Positions 33,206-46,169 of a DNA stretch of 64,000 bases are shown here, in pieces. Position 1 is the stretch's first letter. Each line of letters opens with the position of its first letter. The DNA lies in the NCBI GenBank assembly GCA_022559845.1, contig CM040118.1, forward strand, positions 443,484,053-443,548,052. Direction: 5' to 3'. The notes under the pieces are model-generated. The model was not told the origin of the DNA, ran no database searches, and saw only the letters and a program-made list of their open reading frames with translations. The DNA comes from Amorphophallus konjac (lineage: Eukaryota > Streptophyta > Magnoliopsida > Alismatales > Araceae). The position numbers and the translations under genes were made by a program.

Positions 33206-36200
33206 ATGTCCACCCGTAGTGGTACTAGCTACCAACCCGGTTCTTCATCTTCGATTCCAACCATGGATCCCAATCCTCACCAACTCAACCAAGATGTTCC
33301 TAGGGAGGAACCCCAAGAAAGGGTAGAGGCTGCCCTCACAACCATCCTTGCCCAACTAGAGTCCCTTACCAACCGAATTGCTCGGTTAGAAGACCAAGGG
33401 TACCACCCAAGGAACAATGAGCCTAGAATTCCCCCTCCACAAGATGAACCTCATAGGGAAGATCCTCACCCAAGAATCAATGAGCCAAGAGTCCATCCAC
33501 CACATGGTAATTATCATAGGAATGGTTTTCCCCAAAGGAACCAAGGCCCAAGAGTCCACCCTCCACATATAGAGCCTCATAGGGATGAGTTCCACCCAAG
33601 GAACAACGGCCCAAGAGCCCATCACCCACATGCTGAATTTTATAGGGATGAAATGGACTATGACCATTATTATGAGCATGAGATACCTCGCCCCCATCAA
33701 ACCATGACCGGCATCCACGGGATGATCCGGATGACCCCCTTTTAAGGATGATCAAGGTAGAGGCCCCAAACTTTGACGGTTCACATGAACCTAGTGTTTA
33801 CCTAGAATGGGAGACCGCCATGGACCAATACTTTGAATGGTACCCCATGTCCGACCAAAGAAGAGTTAGATTGGCTAAGATGCATCTCACTAAGTTGGCC
33901 AAAACTTATTGGCAAAATCAAGAGGGTCTAACGCGGATTAGGAGGGATGAGCCTATTAACACTTGGGCGGATATGAAGAATCTACTTAGGAACAAATACC
34001 TTCCCCGAACCTACCACCAAATGCTCCTAGATGAATGGCAAAGCCTCACCCAAGAAGGAAAGACCGTGGTAGAGTACATTGAAAAATTTGACTCTTATCT
34101 TCTAAAGTGTGGAGTCCATGAGGATGCGGATGTCACCTTATCCCGCTTTAGGAATGGGCTTCAAAGCCACATCAAGAGGGAACTATTCATGAGAGATGTG
34201 GATAACCTTGAGATAGCTTACCAAATTGCTAGAGATGTGGAAAGGTTTTCTAGGAGTTCCCGATTTATCCCTCCCCGACCCACCGACCCCAAAAACATGG
34301 GACCACGTCCCATTCCACCCACCCCCATGAGAGCTCCTAGCCCAAGTGGGAATGCCCCTTTAAGGTCCTACAACCCTCCCCCACCCATCACTCCAAACAA
34401 ACCCGCTCCTAGTCACCCTCTTCCACGGAAGGATGACAACCCCAAAGGCCCAAGTGTAGGAGCCACCCCGGGAAGTGGGCGCCAACAATGCTATAAGTGT
34501 CATGGGTATGGTCATTTTGCGGGGCAATGTCCATCCAAGGGGCTATCTAGCTTGCTTATTGAGGAAGAAGTCCAACCCCAAAAGGAACAAGAAAATGTCA
34601 TTGAGGAACATGAAGCCTTAATAGATTGGGAAGAGGAGTATGAAGCCCAATGTCTAGAGTCGGGTCTAGATCATTCCACTCCTTCAAACAACTCCCATCT
34701 AGGAGTCATTAGGTGCACTCTCACCCAACCTCAAGAAGAGGATTGGCGACGGACTTCAATTTTCCACACCTTTGTCAAGATAGAAAACCATGTGAGGAAA
34801 GTGATCTTGGATAGTGGTAGTTGTGTTAATGCCGTGTCACCCGACACCGTCAAGCTCCTTGGGCTTACTCTCACTCCCCACCCAAGTCCATACCGGGTCT
34901 CATGGATCAACAACAACTCCATCCCGGTCAACACCCAATGCCGAGTGCCTCTCACTTTCTCTTCCTACCATGGCCAAATATGGTGTGACGTCATACCTAT
35001 AGAAGTGGGTAGCATCCTTTTAGGAAGACCTTGGCTCTATGATGTGGATGCCACCATTCTAGGAAGATGCAACATATGCACCTTTGAGCATGAGGGTAAG
35101 ACTATCCGTCTTAACCCTTCCCCACCTCGTCCCATGCCCAAGAGGGACACTCTCCCTCAAGGATCACACCCCACCACTCCACAAGTCTCGGGGAACTCCA
35201 CCCCTCCAACTCAAGCCCTTATCCAAACCCCAAAACAAAGTAGAACCACGGGGTTGACCAAGGGTATTCATCTCATCACTAGGAGAGAGCTTGAAGAGGA
35301 AATTGCTCAAGGGGTGCCTTTGTGTGCAGTTGTCATATGCTTAGGGGAACCTACCCCTTCTAATCCCCATCCCATAGAGATCCAACAACTATTGGAAGAA
35401 TTTCATGATGTGTTCCCGGAAGAGCTCCCGGACCAACTCCCTCCCATGCGTGATGTGCAACACGCAATCGACCTAGTGCCGGGAGCCACCCTTCCAAACC
35501 TTCCTCATTATCGCCTCAATCCTACGGAACATGCCGAACTTAGGAGGCAAATAGAGGAACTCATTAGGAAGGGCTTCATCTGCATTAGTAAGAGTCCATG
35601 TGCCGTCCCGGCCCTCCTTACCCCCAAGAAAGATGGATCGTGGCGGATGTGTGTGGATAGCCGGGCCATTAACAAGATTACCGTCAAGTATAGGTTCCCT
35701 ATCCCTAGGCTTGATGACATGTTGGACATGCTAGCTGGAGCCACCATCTTCTCTAAGATAGATCTCAAGAGTGGTTACCACCAAGTTAGGATAAGGCCCG
35801 GGGATGAGTGGAAAACGGCCTTCAAGACCAAGGATGGTCTCTTTGAGTGGTTAGTCATGCCATTTGGGCTTTCTAATGCCCCAAGTACTTTCATGCGTCT
35901 TATGACGGAAGCACTTAGGCCTTTCATTGGGAACTTTCTAGTGGTATACTTTGATGATATTCTCATCTATAGCCACACCCATGAAGCCCATCTCGAACAC
36001 CATAGGAAAGTTTGCACCGTCCTCCGGCAAGAGAGCTTATTTGCCAACCTAAGAAAGTGTCATTTCATGACCACTACCATCACCTTCCTAGGATATGTGG
36101 TGTCAACCAAAGGAGTCTCCATGGACCCCGACAAGGTCCAAGCTATCATTGATTGGCCTGAACCCCACACCCTTCATGAGGTTAGAAGTTTCCATGGGTT

Positions 36201-38343
36201 GGCCACATTCTATAAGAGATTCATTCGGGGGTTTAGCACTATCACCGGCCCAATAACTGATTGTCTCAAAAAGGGAACCTTTGTTTGGACCAAAGCCGCC
36301 TCTAAAGCCTTCCTTGAGCTTAAGGAAAAGTTGACCCAAGCCCCGGTCCTATGTCTTCCCGATTTCTCTAAAGTTTTTGAGGTCACTTGTGATGCATCCG
36401 GGATTGGGATAGGAGGGATTCTTAGTCAAGAGGGACACCCGGTCGCCTACTTTAGTGAGAAGCTATGTGATGCTAGGACTAGATACTCCACCTATGACAA
36501 GGAGTTCTATGCCGTGGTCCAATCCCTCCGACATTGGAGACATTATTTGCTTCCCAAAGAGTTTGTCATCTTTTCCAACCATGAGGCACTCAAATACCTC
36601 AATTCCCAACAAAAGTTGAATGCCCGACATGCCCGATGGGTTGAGTTCATACAATCCTACACCTTTGTCATCAAACACAAGGCCGGGAGTGAGAATAAGG
36701 CCGCGGATGCCCTTAGTAGGAAGATGTCATTGTTATCCACTATCCAAGTGGAAGTGATTGGCTTTGACAAGGTCAAGGATGATTATCCTAGTTGCCCCGA
36801 CTTTGGACAAATCTATGCCAACTTGACCACTCATTCTAGCAAGGAGCATGAAGGATTCATTTTAGAGGATGGGTTCCTCTTCAAGGGACCAAGGCTTTGC
36901 ATTCCTCGGACATCTCTTCGAGACTTCTTGGTTTGGGAATTACATGCCGGTGGGTTAGCCGGTCATTTTGGGGTCCACAAGACCATTGCCTTAGTTGAGG
37001 GTCAATTTTATTGGCCAAGCCTCAAGAGGGATGTAGGCAAAATAGTGGGTCAATGTCGCACATGTGCTTCGGCCAAACAAGTAAAACAAAACACCGGCCT
37101 ATACACCCCACTTCCCATTCCCGACCGCCCATGGCAAGATTTGAGCATGGACTTTGTGCTAGGTTTACCCAAGACCTCTAGGAAGCATGACTCCATCTAT
37201 GTGGTGGTTGATAGATTTTCCAAAATGGCCCACTTCATCCCATGCTACAAAACCTCCGATGCCACCCATATAGCCCGGTTATTCTTTGATGAGGTAGTCC
37301 GCCTCCATGGGCTACCCAAGACCATAGTCTCCGATAGGGATGTCAAATTCACTAGCTATTTTTGGAAGACTCTTTGGCACATGATGGGTACCCTCCTCAA
37401 ATTCTCCACTGCCTACCACCCCCAAACGGATGGCCAAACTGAAGTGGTCAACCGGAGTCTAGGGAACCTCCTTAGGTGTCTTGTTGAGGATCGGCCCGGA
37501 AATTGGGATCTCATCTTACCACAGGCTGAGTTTGCATACAATAATTCCGTCAATAAGTTAATAGGGATGAGTCCATTTGAAGCAGTGCATGGGTACAAAC
37601 CAAGAAAGCCATCCGATCTCATTCCCCTTCCCCAGCATGCTAGAGTGTCCATTTCTGCCGAGTCTTTTGCACAACATATTAGAGAGTTGCATGAGGAAAT
37701 CCGCAAGCACATTGGCATGAAAAATGAGGCATATAAAAGGTTGGCCGACTCTCACCGGCGTCACTTAGAGTTCTAAGTGGGTGACTTTGCGATGGTGAGG
37801 ACGGAGAGGCTCTCCCCAGGAGCCAACTCCAAGTTGAGACCACGTGGGACTGGGCCCTTCCAGGTCTTGAGGCGTATTGGTGTGAATGCTTATGAATTAG
37901 ATCTCCCCGAGGATTATGGGGTAAGTCCTACATTCAATGTCGCCGACTTAGTGTCTTACAAGGGCCCCACAGTGAGACCTAGTGAGGAGATCGAGCCCAC
38001 TCCCTCCTTTGAGAGAGCACCCACCCGAGAGGAGAGTCCACTAGCCAAAAGAGCTCAGCGTGATCGCATTGAACAAATATTGGATGAGCAGGTCACTACC
38101 ACCCGGAGCAAGGTCTATGAGCGCTATCTCGTCAGGTGGAAGGATCGGCCTCCGTTGGAAGACTCATGGGTAAGTCAGGAGGACCTACAGCGATTGGATC
38201 CAGATCTCCTCGAGCGGTACCTTAGCCGGATGGACCCTTACTCGACGGAGTCGAGCTCTTTGCGGCCCAGGGGATTTGATGGAGGCATCACCCACGACTC
38301 CCTTTGGCTCGGGTCCACTTCTTCACATTCGGGAGCTAGTTGA
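33206..38343 (+). pseudogene. Chromovirus gag-pol, unit 2, frameshift and stop
   Basis: Same architecture as unit 1. A run of four A (in 'catcaaaacc') is reduced to three near 33699, which shifts the gag frame. Reading resumes at 33748 (MIKVEAPNFDGSHEPS) and continues to a CAA-to-TAA stop at 37774-37776, just after the integrase core. The chromodomain part (37777-38343) is open in the same frame. RNase H carries SNHEALKYL where units 1 and 3 have SDHEALKYL, which loses one of the acidic catalytic residues. So this unit has at least three disabling changes. Confidence 0.92.
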
Positions 38344-40641
38344 GTTTGGGCCTCACTCTATTAAGGCCCCTTATCCATTTTGTAGTTTTCTTTTGAGTCA
38401 TTTTGATGTATTTCCATTTTATTTGAGTCATTTCCCTAAGTCTAGCACTTATTTTCCTATGTTTGGTATCATCATGATGTCTAATGTAAGCTATTGGGCC
38501 CCATTCGTTGGACTAGGCCCATTAGCACTCCCAACCCCCTTGGTTATTTGTAGTTGTTTATTTTGTCAGAGACTTATTGTAAAGAGTGGGTTGCCTATAT
38601 ATAGGACCCCACTCCCCTCATTTGAAGTTAATGAATGATTACATCCTTTTGAGTTAAACTTGCCATTTGAGTTCAAATTGGAGTGATTCCTCTAGTTTTT
38701 GGGTGAGAGACCCTAGGGGAGAGATTCCCCACCCATTCCCCTCTTAATCTCTCTATTTCACCCCTCTTTCTCTCTCCTCCAACCCCAAATCCGAATTTCC
38801 TTCTCTCTCCTCCCTCCTCCCATCCACTTCTAACCTCCAACCACCTCCTTTAATGTCCTCCACTTCCCCATGGCCTCCATTACTCCACTCCCTAGTTCCT
38901 AGGTAGAAGTCTCCCCATTCCAACACCTTCCTCTACCTTCCAACCAAATCTACCCCATTCCAATGCAAGCACTCCACTTCCCAACATAATCACCCACCTT
39001 CCAAGACCTTTTGAATTTGAAATCCACCCTTCCCTCCACTCACTTGTGCCCCCCTCACCTTCTCCTCTCACCCACCTTCCCCAAATTCGTAGCTCTTCCT
39101 CCTCCACCTGCTAGCACTTGCTTTCAGCCATTCTCCACCTCATTCCCCATCACCATTAGCTCCCTTCTCCACCCCACAAGAGCCCCCACTCTCCCTTAGG
39201 TCATTCCTACCATTTCCCTCCACCAAAGAAGCCACATCTCCCCCTCATTTCTTCTAGTAGGTTGGAGCTGTGCAGATCTGCAGAACAGCCCTTGTTGCAG
39301 CATCAACCACAGATTCATCCTAGTTCTTCAGAAGGCGTGGCCTACCTTTCTGGAAAATCCTTACAGTCTACTTCGCAGGCGAGGTGGAATCAACACGATC
39401 GGAGCTTGGAGCTGCCAGATAGAGCCATTCTCCCAACAGTGCGCAGAGAGGTCTTCATCCTGGACCAGAGCGTGGAAGATCCTTCTGCCACGACAAACCC
39501 CAGTGGATTCAGGCTGAAGCCCCTTCATCAAAGTTCTTCCACTACCGGTCATCTTTCAAGATCAAGAAACAGAACCCCGTTCGGCCACCGGAGGAAGAAG
39601 TTACGAATTTTCTCCCCCGATCTATCTAGTTCTATTTTCTACTGTCTACTCCGACCAGTACCCACTCTTCTGGGTGCCCCGGCCATCCTCGACCTCTGAA
39701 TGCATCTCCGTCACCTCCTGCTGAAAGCTACCTCGACCACGAAGATGATGCCGCTGGGGTTCGTGCTGATCGGAGCTCGGGAGGGCGCTCAGTCACTTCT
39801 CCAACTTTCTGTTACAGTCCAGACAGTACCTGCGGCCAGACAGAGGAGGCTACTTCCTGTTGCTGGTGCAGCCACCTCCGACCGTCTGAGCTTCCCCAAA
39901 AATTCTGGAGTCCACCTCTTCCAGTCAGGAAGCTTCAGGAGCTGGTTTCGATCAATTTGGAGTCCGGACAAGCCCGGCATAGCCATCACAGCGACCCCCT
40001 GTCCAGAATTCCAGATTGAAGCTGCAACTTCCCTAGTTCTCATTTCTCTTCGTTTCGGTCCACCAACCCCTCCCCACTTGGCCGGCTGAAGGCCCCACCC
40101 TGCGTGGTGGTAGTGTTTGAATGTATCATATTAACCCCTATCCCAAGATCCCCCCTCCTGCGAGAGGAGTAGTTTTGTAAGTGGTTTGGCAGGTCAAGCG
40201 ACACCGCTGCGGCGTGTGGGGAACCACCGCCTCCCCGCTCGCCCTCGTCTCCGACCGGGACCGGTTTCTTCAAACCGGTCGAGTAAGTGTCTCTTCCTTG
40301 CTCACCTAGTGTAGCTCTCTCAATATTTGATTCATGCACCGCTGAATTCGTGAGGAGCGCCCGATCCTCAAGTCCATGACTTAGAGTGATCGCCGTTGGT
40401 TAGTGTGACCCGGTGCCCGAGTGCACTTTGTCGGCCCCAATCGAATTGGGCAACCAACCTTGGGGAATCAATTCTTGGCCTTGCTGGCCCTCTACCAGCA
40501 AGGGTCCATTCCCATAAGTCACCCTTGGTATCACATAGTCACCCCGGGAATAGAGTGCAACGAAGAGAGCGGTGGCCCATTAAGGCCCATTTGGATGCTT
40601 AGATGTGCTTGTTTGACTAAGTCCGAGGTTGTGTCACATCA
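38277..40641 (+). repeat. Array LTR 3 (2365 bp)
   Basis: Shared LTR of units 2 and 3. Private variants include 'ttttcttttgag' (38386), 'gtcagagact' (38566), 'ggaaaatcctta' (39353) and 'gctggggttcg' (39753). It shares 'ccgaccagta' and 'cttctccaact' with LTR 2, and 'taccagcaag' with LTR 4. Confidence 0.92.
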
Positions 40642-40643
40642 AG

Positions 40644-40655
40644 TGGTATCAGAGC
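40644..40655 (+). other. Primer binding site, unit 3 (tRNA-iMet)
   Basis: TGGTATCAGAGC two bases after the end of LTR 3. Confidence 0.92.
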
Positions 40656-40736
40656 AAGTCCTTGACTTGTCTCTATCAAGTCTAAGTCCTAGGACCTTTG
40701 CATTGTGTGTCCAACCACTTTGGCCCTTTGTCTTGC

Positions 40737-43700
40737 ATGTCCACCCGTAGTAGTACTAGCTACCAACCCGGTTCTTCATCTTCGATTCCAACCATGGATC
40801 CCAATCCTCACCAACTCAACCAAGATGTTCCTAGGGAGGAACCCCAAGAAAGGGTAGAGGCTGCCCTCACAACCATCCTTGCCCAACTAGAGTCCCTTAC
40901 CAACCGAATTGCTCGGTTAGAAGACCAAGGGTACCACCCAAGGAACAATGAGCCTAGAATTCCCCCTCCACAAGATGAACCTCATAGGGAAGATCCTCAC
41001 CCAAGAATCAATGAGCCAAGAGTCCCTCCACCACATGGTGATTATCATAGGAATGGTTTTCCCCAAAGGAACCAAGGCCCAAGAGTCCACCCTCCACATA
41101 TAGAGCCTCATAGGGATGAGTTCCACCCAAGGAACAACGGCCCAAGAGCCCATCACCCACATGCTGAATTTTATAGGGATGAAATGGACTATGACCATTA
41201 TTATGAGCATGAGATACCTCGCCCCCATCAAAACCATGACCGGCGTCCACGGGATGATCCGGATGACCCCCTTTTAAGGATGATCAAGGTAGAGGCCCCA
41301 AACTTTGACGGTTCACATGAACCTAGTGTTTACCTAGAATGGGAGACCGCCATGGACCAATACTTTGAATGGTACCCCATGTCCGACCAAAGAAGAGTTA
41401 GATTGGCTAAGATGCATCTCACTAAGTTGGCCAAAACTTATTGGCTAAATCAAGAGGGTCTAAGGCGGATTAGGAGGGATGAGCCTATTAACACTTGGGC
41501 GGATATGAAGAATCTACTTAGGAACAAATACCTTCCCCGAACCTACCACCAAATGCTCCTAGATGAATGGCAAAGCCTCACCCAAGAAGGAAAGACCGTG
41601 GTAGAGTACATTGAAAAATTTGACTCTTATCTTCTAAAGTGTGGAGTCCATGAGGATGCGGATGTCACCTTATCCCGCTTTAGGAATGGGCTTCAAAGCC
41701 ACATCAAGAGGGAACTATTCATGAGAGATGTGGATAACCTTGAGATAGCTTACCAAATTGCTAGAGATGTGGAAAGGTTTTCTAGGAGTTCCCGATTTAT
41801 CCCTCCCCGACCCACCGACCCCAAAAACATGGGACCACGTCCCATTCCACCCACCCCCATGAGAGCTCCTAGCCCAAGTGGGAATGCCCCTTTAAGGTCC
41901 TACAACCCTCCCCCACCCATCACTCCAAACAAACCCGCTCCTAGTCACCCTCTTCCACGGAAGGATGACAACCCCAAAGGCCCAAGTGTAGGAGCCACCC
42001 CGGGAAGTGGGCGCCAACAATGCTATAAGTGTCATGGGTATGGTCATTTTGCGGGGCAATGTCCATCTAAGGGGCTATCTAGCTTGCTTATTGAGGAAGA
42101 AGTCCAACCCCAAAAGGAACAAGAAAATGTCATTGAGGAACATGAAGCCTTAATAGATTGGGAAGAGGAGTATGAAGCCCAATGTCTAGAGTCGGGTCTA
42201 GATCATTCCACTCCTTCAAACAACTCCCATCTAGGAGTCATTAGGTGCACTCTCACCCAACCTCAAGAAGAGGATTGGCGACGGACTTCAATTTTCCACA
42301 CCTTTGTCAAGATAGAAAACCATGTGAGGAAAGTGATCTTGGATAGTGGTAGTTGTGTTAATGCCGTGTCACTCGACACCGTCAAGCTCCTTGGGCTTAC
42401 TCTCACTCCCCACCCAAGTCCATACCGGGTCTCATGGATCAACAACAACTCCATCCCGGTCAACACCCAATGCCTAGTGCCTCTCACTTTCTCTTCCTAC
42501 CATGGCCAAATATGGTGTGACGTCATACCTATGGAAGTGGGTAGCATCCTTTTAGGAAGACCTTGGCTCTATGATGTGGATGCCACCATTCTAGGAAGAA
42601 GCAACATATGCACCTTTGAGCATGAGGGTAAGACTATCCGTCTTAACCCTTCCCCACCTCGTCCCATGCCCAAGAGGGACACTCTCCCTCAAGGATCACA
42701 CCCCACCACTCCACAAGTCTCGGGGAACTCCACCCCTCCAACTCAAGCCCTTATCCAAACCCCAAAACAAAGTAGAACCACGGGGTTGACCAAGGGTATT
42801 CATCTCATCACTAGGAGAGAGCTTGAAGAGGAAATTGCTCAAGGGGTGCCTTTGTGTGCGGTTGTCATATGCTTAGGGGAACCTACCCCTTCTAATCCCC
42901 ATCCCATAGAGATCCAACAACTATTGGAAGAATTTCATGATGTGTTCCCGGAAGAGCTCCCGGACCAACTCCCTCCCATGCATGATGTGCAACACGCAAT
43001 CGACCTAGTGCCGGGAGCCACCCTTCCAAACCTTCCTCATTATCGCCTCAATCCTACGGAACATGCCGAACTTAGGAGGCAAATAGAGGAACTCATTAGG
43101 AAGGGCTTCATCCGCATTAGTAAGAGTCCATGTGCCGTCCCGGCCCTCCTTACCCCCAAGAAAGATGGATCGTGGCGGATGTGTGTGGATAGCCGGGCCA
43201 TTAACAAGATTACCGTCAAGTATAGGTTCCCTATCCCTAGGCTTGATGACATGTTGGACATGCTAGCTGGAGCCACCATCTTCTCTAAGATAGATCTCAA
43301 GAGTGGTTACCACCAAGTTAGGATAAGGCCCGGGGATGAGTGGAAAACGGCCTTCAAGACCAAGGATGGTCTCTTTGAGTGGTTAGTCATGCCATTTGGG
43401 CTTTCTAATGCCCCAAGTACTTTCATGCGTCTTATGACGGAAGCACTTAGGCCTTTCATTGGGAACTTTCTAGTGGTATACTTTGATGATATTCTCATCT
43501 ATAGCCACACCCATGAAGCCCACCTCGAACACCTTAGGAAAGTTTGCACCGTCCTCCGGCAAGAGAGCTTATTTGCCAACCTAAGAAAGTGTCATTTCAT
43601 GACCACTACCATCACCTTCCTAGGATATGTGGTGTCAACCAAAGGAGTCTCCATGGACCCCGACAAGGTCCAAGCTATCATTGATTGGCCTGAACCCCAC

Positions 43701-46169
43701 ACCCTTCATGAGGTTAGAAGTTTCCATGGGTTGGCCACATTCTATAGGAGATTCATTCGGGGGTTTAGCACTATCACCGGCCCAATAACTGATTGTCTCA
43801 AAAAGGGAACCTTTGTTTGGACCAAAGCCGCCTCTAAAGCCTTCCTTGAGCTTAAGGAAAAGTTGACCCAAGCCCCGGTCCTATGTCTTCCCGATTTCTC
43901 TAAAGTTTTTGAGGTCACTTGTGATGCATCCGGGATTGGGATAGGAGGGATTCTTAGTCAAGAGGGACACCCGGTCGCCTACTTTAGTGAGAAGCTATGT
44001 GATGCTAGGACTAGATACTCCACCTATGACAAGGAGTTCTATGCCGTGGTCCAATCCCTCCGACATTGGAGACATTATTTGCTTCCCAAAGAGTTTGTCA
44101 TCTTTTCCGACCATGAGGCACTCAAATACCTCAATTCCCAACAAAAGTTGAATGCCCGACATGCCCGATGGGTTGAGTTCATACAATCCTACACCTTTGT
44201 CATCAAACACAAGGCCGGGAGTGAGAATAAGGCCGCGGATGCCCTTAGTAGGAAGATGTCCTTGTTATCCACTATCCAAGTGGAAGTGATTGGCTTTGAC
44301 AAGGTCAAGGATGATTATCCTAGTTGCCCCGACTTTGGACAAATCTATGCCAACTTGACCACTCATTCTAGCAAGGAGCATGAAGGATTCATTTTAGAGG
44401 ATGGGTTCCTCTTCAAGGGACCAAGGCTTTGCATTCCTCGGACATCTCTTCGAGACTTCTTGGTTTGGGAATTACATGCCGGTGGGTTAGCCGGTCATTT
44501 TGGGGTCCACAAGACCATTGCCTTAGTTGAGGGTCAATTTTATTGGCCAAGCCTCAAGAGGGATGTAGGCAAAATAGTGGGTCAATGTCGCACATGTGCT
44601 TCGGCCAAACAAGTAAAACAAAACACCGGCCTATACACCCCACTTCCCATTCCCGACCGCCCATGGCAAGATTTGAGCATGGACTTTGTGCTAGGTTTAC
44701 CCAAGACCTCTAGGAAGCATGACTCCATCTATGTGGTGGTTGATAGATTTTCCAAAATGGCCCACTTCATCCCATGCTACAAAACCTCCGATGCCTCCCA
44801 TATAGCCCGGTTATTCTTTGATGAGGTAGTCCGCCTCCATGGGCTACCCAAGACCATAGTCTCCGATAGGGATGTCAAATTCACTAGCTATTTTTGGAAG
44901 ACTCTTTGGCACATGATGGGTACCCTCCTCAAATTCTCCACTGCCTACCACCCCCAAACGGATGGCCAAACTGAAGTGGTCAACCGGAGTCTAGGGAACC
45001 TCCTTAGGTGTCTTGTTGAGGATCGGCCCGGAAATTGGGATCTCATCTTACCACAGGCTGAGTTTGCATACAATAATTCCGTCAATAAGTCAATAGGGAT
45101 GAGTCCATTTGAAGCAGTGCATGGGTACAAACCAAGAAAGCCATCCGATCTCATTCCCCTTCCCCAGCATGCTAGAGTGTCCATTTCTGCCGAGTCTTTT
45201 GCACAACATATTAGAGAGTTGCATGAGGAAATCCGCAAGCACATTGGCATGAAAAATGAGGCGTATAAAAGGTTGGCCGACTCTCACCGGCGTCACTTAG
45301 AGTTCCAAGTGGGTGACTTTGTGATGGTGAGGACGGAGAGGCTCTCCCCAGGAGCCAACTCCAAGTTGAGACCACGTGGGACTGGGCCCTTCCAGGTCTT
45401 GAGGCGTATTGGTGCGAATGCTTATGAATTAGATCTCCCCGAGGATTATGGGGTAAGTCCTACATTCAATGTCGCCGACTTAGTGTCTTACAAGGGCCCC
45501 ACGGTGAGACCTAGTGAGGAGATCGAGCCCACTCCCTCCTTTGAGAGAGCACCCACCCGAGAGGAGAGTCCACTAGCCAAAAGAGCTCAGCGTGATCGCA
45601 TTGAACAAATATTGGATGAGCAGGTCACTACCACCCGGAGCAAGGTCTATGAGCGCTATCTCGTCAGGTGGAAGGATCGGCCTCCGTTGGAAGACTCATG
45701 GGTAAGTCGGGAGGACCTACAGCGATTGGATCCAGATCTCCTCGAGCGGTACCTTAGCCGATGGACCCTTACTCGACGGAGTCGAGCTCTTTGCGGCCCA
45801 GGGGATTTGATGGAGGCATCACCCACGACTCCCTTTGGCTCGGGTCCACTTCTTCACATTCGGGAGCTAGTTGAGTTTGGGCCTCACTCTATTAAGGCCC
45901 CTTATCCATTTTGTAGTTTTCCTTTGAGTCATTTTGATGTATTTCCATTTTATTTGAGTCATTTCCCTAAGTCTAGCACTTATTTTCCTATGTTTGGTAT
46001 CATCATGATGTCTAATGTAAGCTATTGGGCCCCATTCGTTGGACTAGGCCCATTAGCACTCCCAACCCCCTTGGTTATTTGTAGTTGTTTATTTTGTCAG
46101 GGACTTATTGTAAAGAGTGGGTTGCCTATATATAGGACCCCACTCCCCTCATTTGAAGTTAATGAATGA
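40737..46169 (+). CDS. Chromovirus gag-pol polyprotein, unit 3, uninterrupted
   Basis: About 1810 residues from ATG 40737 with no stop. Approximate positions: CCHC knuckle (CYKCHGYGHFAGQC) 428; protease LDSGS 534; RT YFDD 914; RNase H TCDASG 1060 and SDHEAL; integrase zinc finger (HFGVHKT...CRTC) 1246; integrase Asp in MDFVLGLP 1313, Asp in SDRDVKF 1375, Glu in TDGQTEVVN 1412; chromodomain-like YERYLVRWKDRPPLEDSW 1634-1674. All catalytic residues I can check are present. One G is missing near 45761 compared with units 1 and 2, so the tail leaves the MDPYSTESSSLRPRG frame and fuses to the U3 reading frame, adding about 130 residues. Whether this tail is tolerated is unknown. Confidence 0.92.
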   Translation: MSTRSSTSYQPGSSSSIPTMDPNPHQLNQDVPREEPQERVEAALTTILAQLESLTNRIARLEDQGYHPRNNEPRIPPPQDEPHREDPHPRINEPRVPPPHGDYHRNGFPQRNQGPRVHPPHIEPHRDEFHPRNNGPRAHHPHAEFYRDEMDYDHYYEHEIPRPHQNHDRRPRDDPDDPLLRMIKVEAPNFDGSHEPSVYLEWETAMDQYFEWYPMSDQRRVRLAKMHLTKLAKTYWLNQEGLRRIRRDEPINTWADMKNLLRNKYLPRTYHQMLLDEWQSLTQEGKTVVEYIEKFDSYLLKCGVHEDADVTLSRFRNGLQSHIKRELFMRDVDNLEIAYQIARDVERFSRSSRFIPPRPTDPKNMGPRPIPPTPMRAPSPSGNAPLRSYNPPPPITPNKPAPSHPLPRKDDNPKGPSVGATPGSGRQQCYKCHGYGHFAGQCPSKGLSSLLIEEEVQPQKEQENVIEEHEALIDWEEEYEAQCLESGLDHSTPSNNSHLGVIRCTLTQPQEEDWRRTSIFHTFVKIENHVRKVILDSGSCVNAVSLDTVKLLGLTLTPHPSPYRVSWINNNSIPVNTQCLVPLTFSSYHGQIWCDVIPMEVGSILLGRPWLYDVDATILGRSNICTFEHEGKTIRLNPSPPRPMPKRDTLPQGSHPTTPQVSGNSTPPTQALIQTPKQSRTTGLTKGIHLITRRELEEEIAQGVPLCAVVICLGEPTPSNPHPIEIQQLLEEFHDVFPEELPDQLPPMHDVQHAIDLVPGATLPNLPHYRLNPTEHAELRRQIEELIRKGFIRISKSPCAVPALLTPKKDGSWRMCVDSRAINKITVKYRFPIPRLDDMLDMLAGATIFSKIDLKSGYHQVRIRPGDEWKTAFKTKDGLFEWLVMPFGLSNAPSTFMRLMTEALRPFIGNFLVVYFDDILIYSHTHEAHLEHLRKVCTVLRQESLFANLRKCHFMTTTITFLGYVVSTKGVSMDPDKVQAIIDWPEPHTLHEVRSFHGLATFYRRFIRGFSTITGPITDCLKKGTFVWTKAASKAFLELKEKLTQAPVLCLPDFSKVFEVTCDASGIGIGGILSQEGHPVAYFSEKLCDARTRYSTYDKEFYAVVQSLRHWRHYLLPKEFVIFSDHEALKYLNSQQKLNARHARWVEFIQSYTFVIKHKAGSENKAADALSRKMSLLSTIQVEVIGFDKVKDDYPSCPDFGQIYANLTTHSSKEHEGFILEDGFLFKGPRLCIPRTSLRDFLVWELHAGGLAGHFGVHKTIALVEGQFYWPSLKRDVGKIVGQCRTCASAKQVKQNTGLYTPLPIPDRPWQDLSMDFVLGLPKTSRKHDSIYVVVDRFSKMAHFIPCYKTSDASHIARLFFDEVVRLHGLPKTIVSDRDVKFTSYFWKTLWHMMGTLLKFSTAYHPQTDGQTEVVNRSLGNLLRCLVEDRPGNWDLILPQAEFAYNNSVNKSIGMSPFEAVHGYKPRKPSDLIPLPQHARVSISAESFAQHIRELHEEIRKHIGMKNEAYKRLADSHRRHLEFQVGDFVMVRTERLSPGANSKLRPRGTGPFQVLRRIGANAYELDLPEDYGVSPTFNVADLVSYKGPTVRPSEEIEPTPSFERAPTREESPLAKRAQRDRIEQILDEQVTTTRSKVYERYLVRWKDRPPLEDSWVSREDLQRLDPDLLERYLSRWTLTRRSRALCGPGDLMEASPTTPFGSGPLLHIRELVEFGPHSIKAPYPFCSFPLSHFDVFPFYLSHFPKSSTYFPMFGIIMMSNVSYWAPFVGLGPLALPTPLVICSCLFCQGLIVKSGLPIYRTPLPSFEVNE

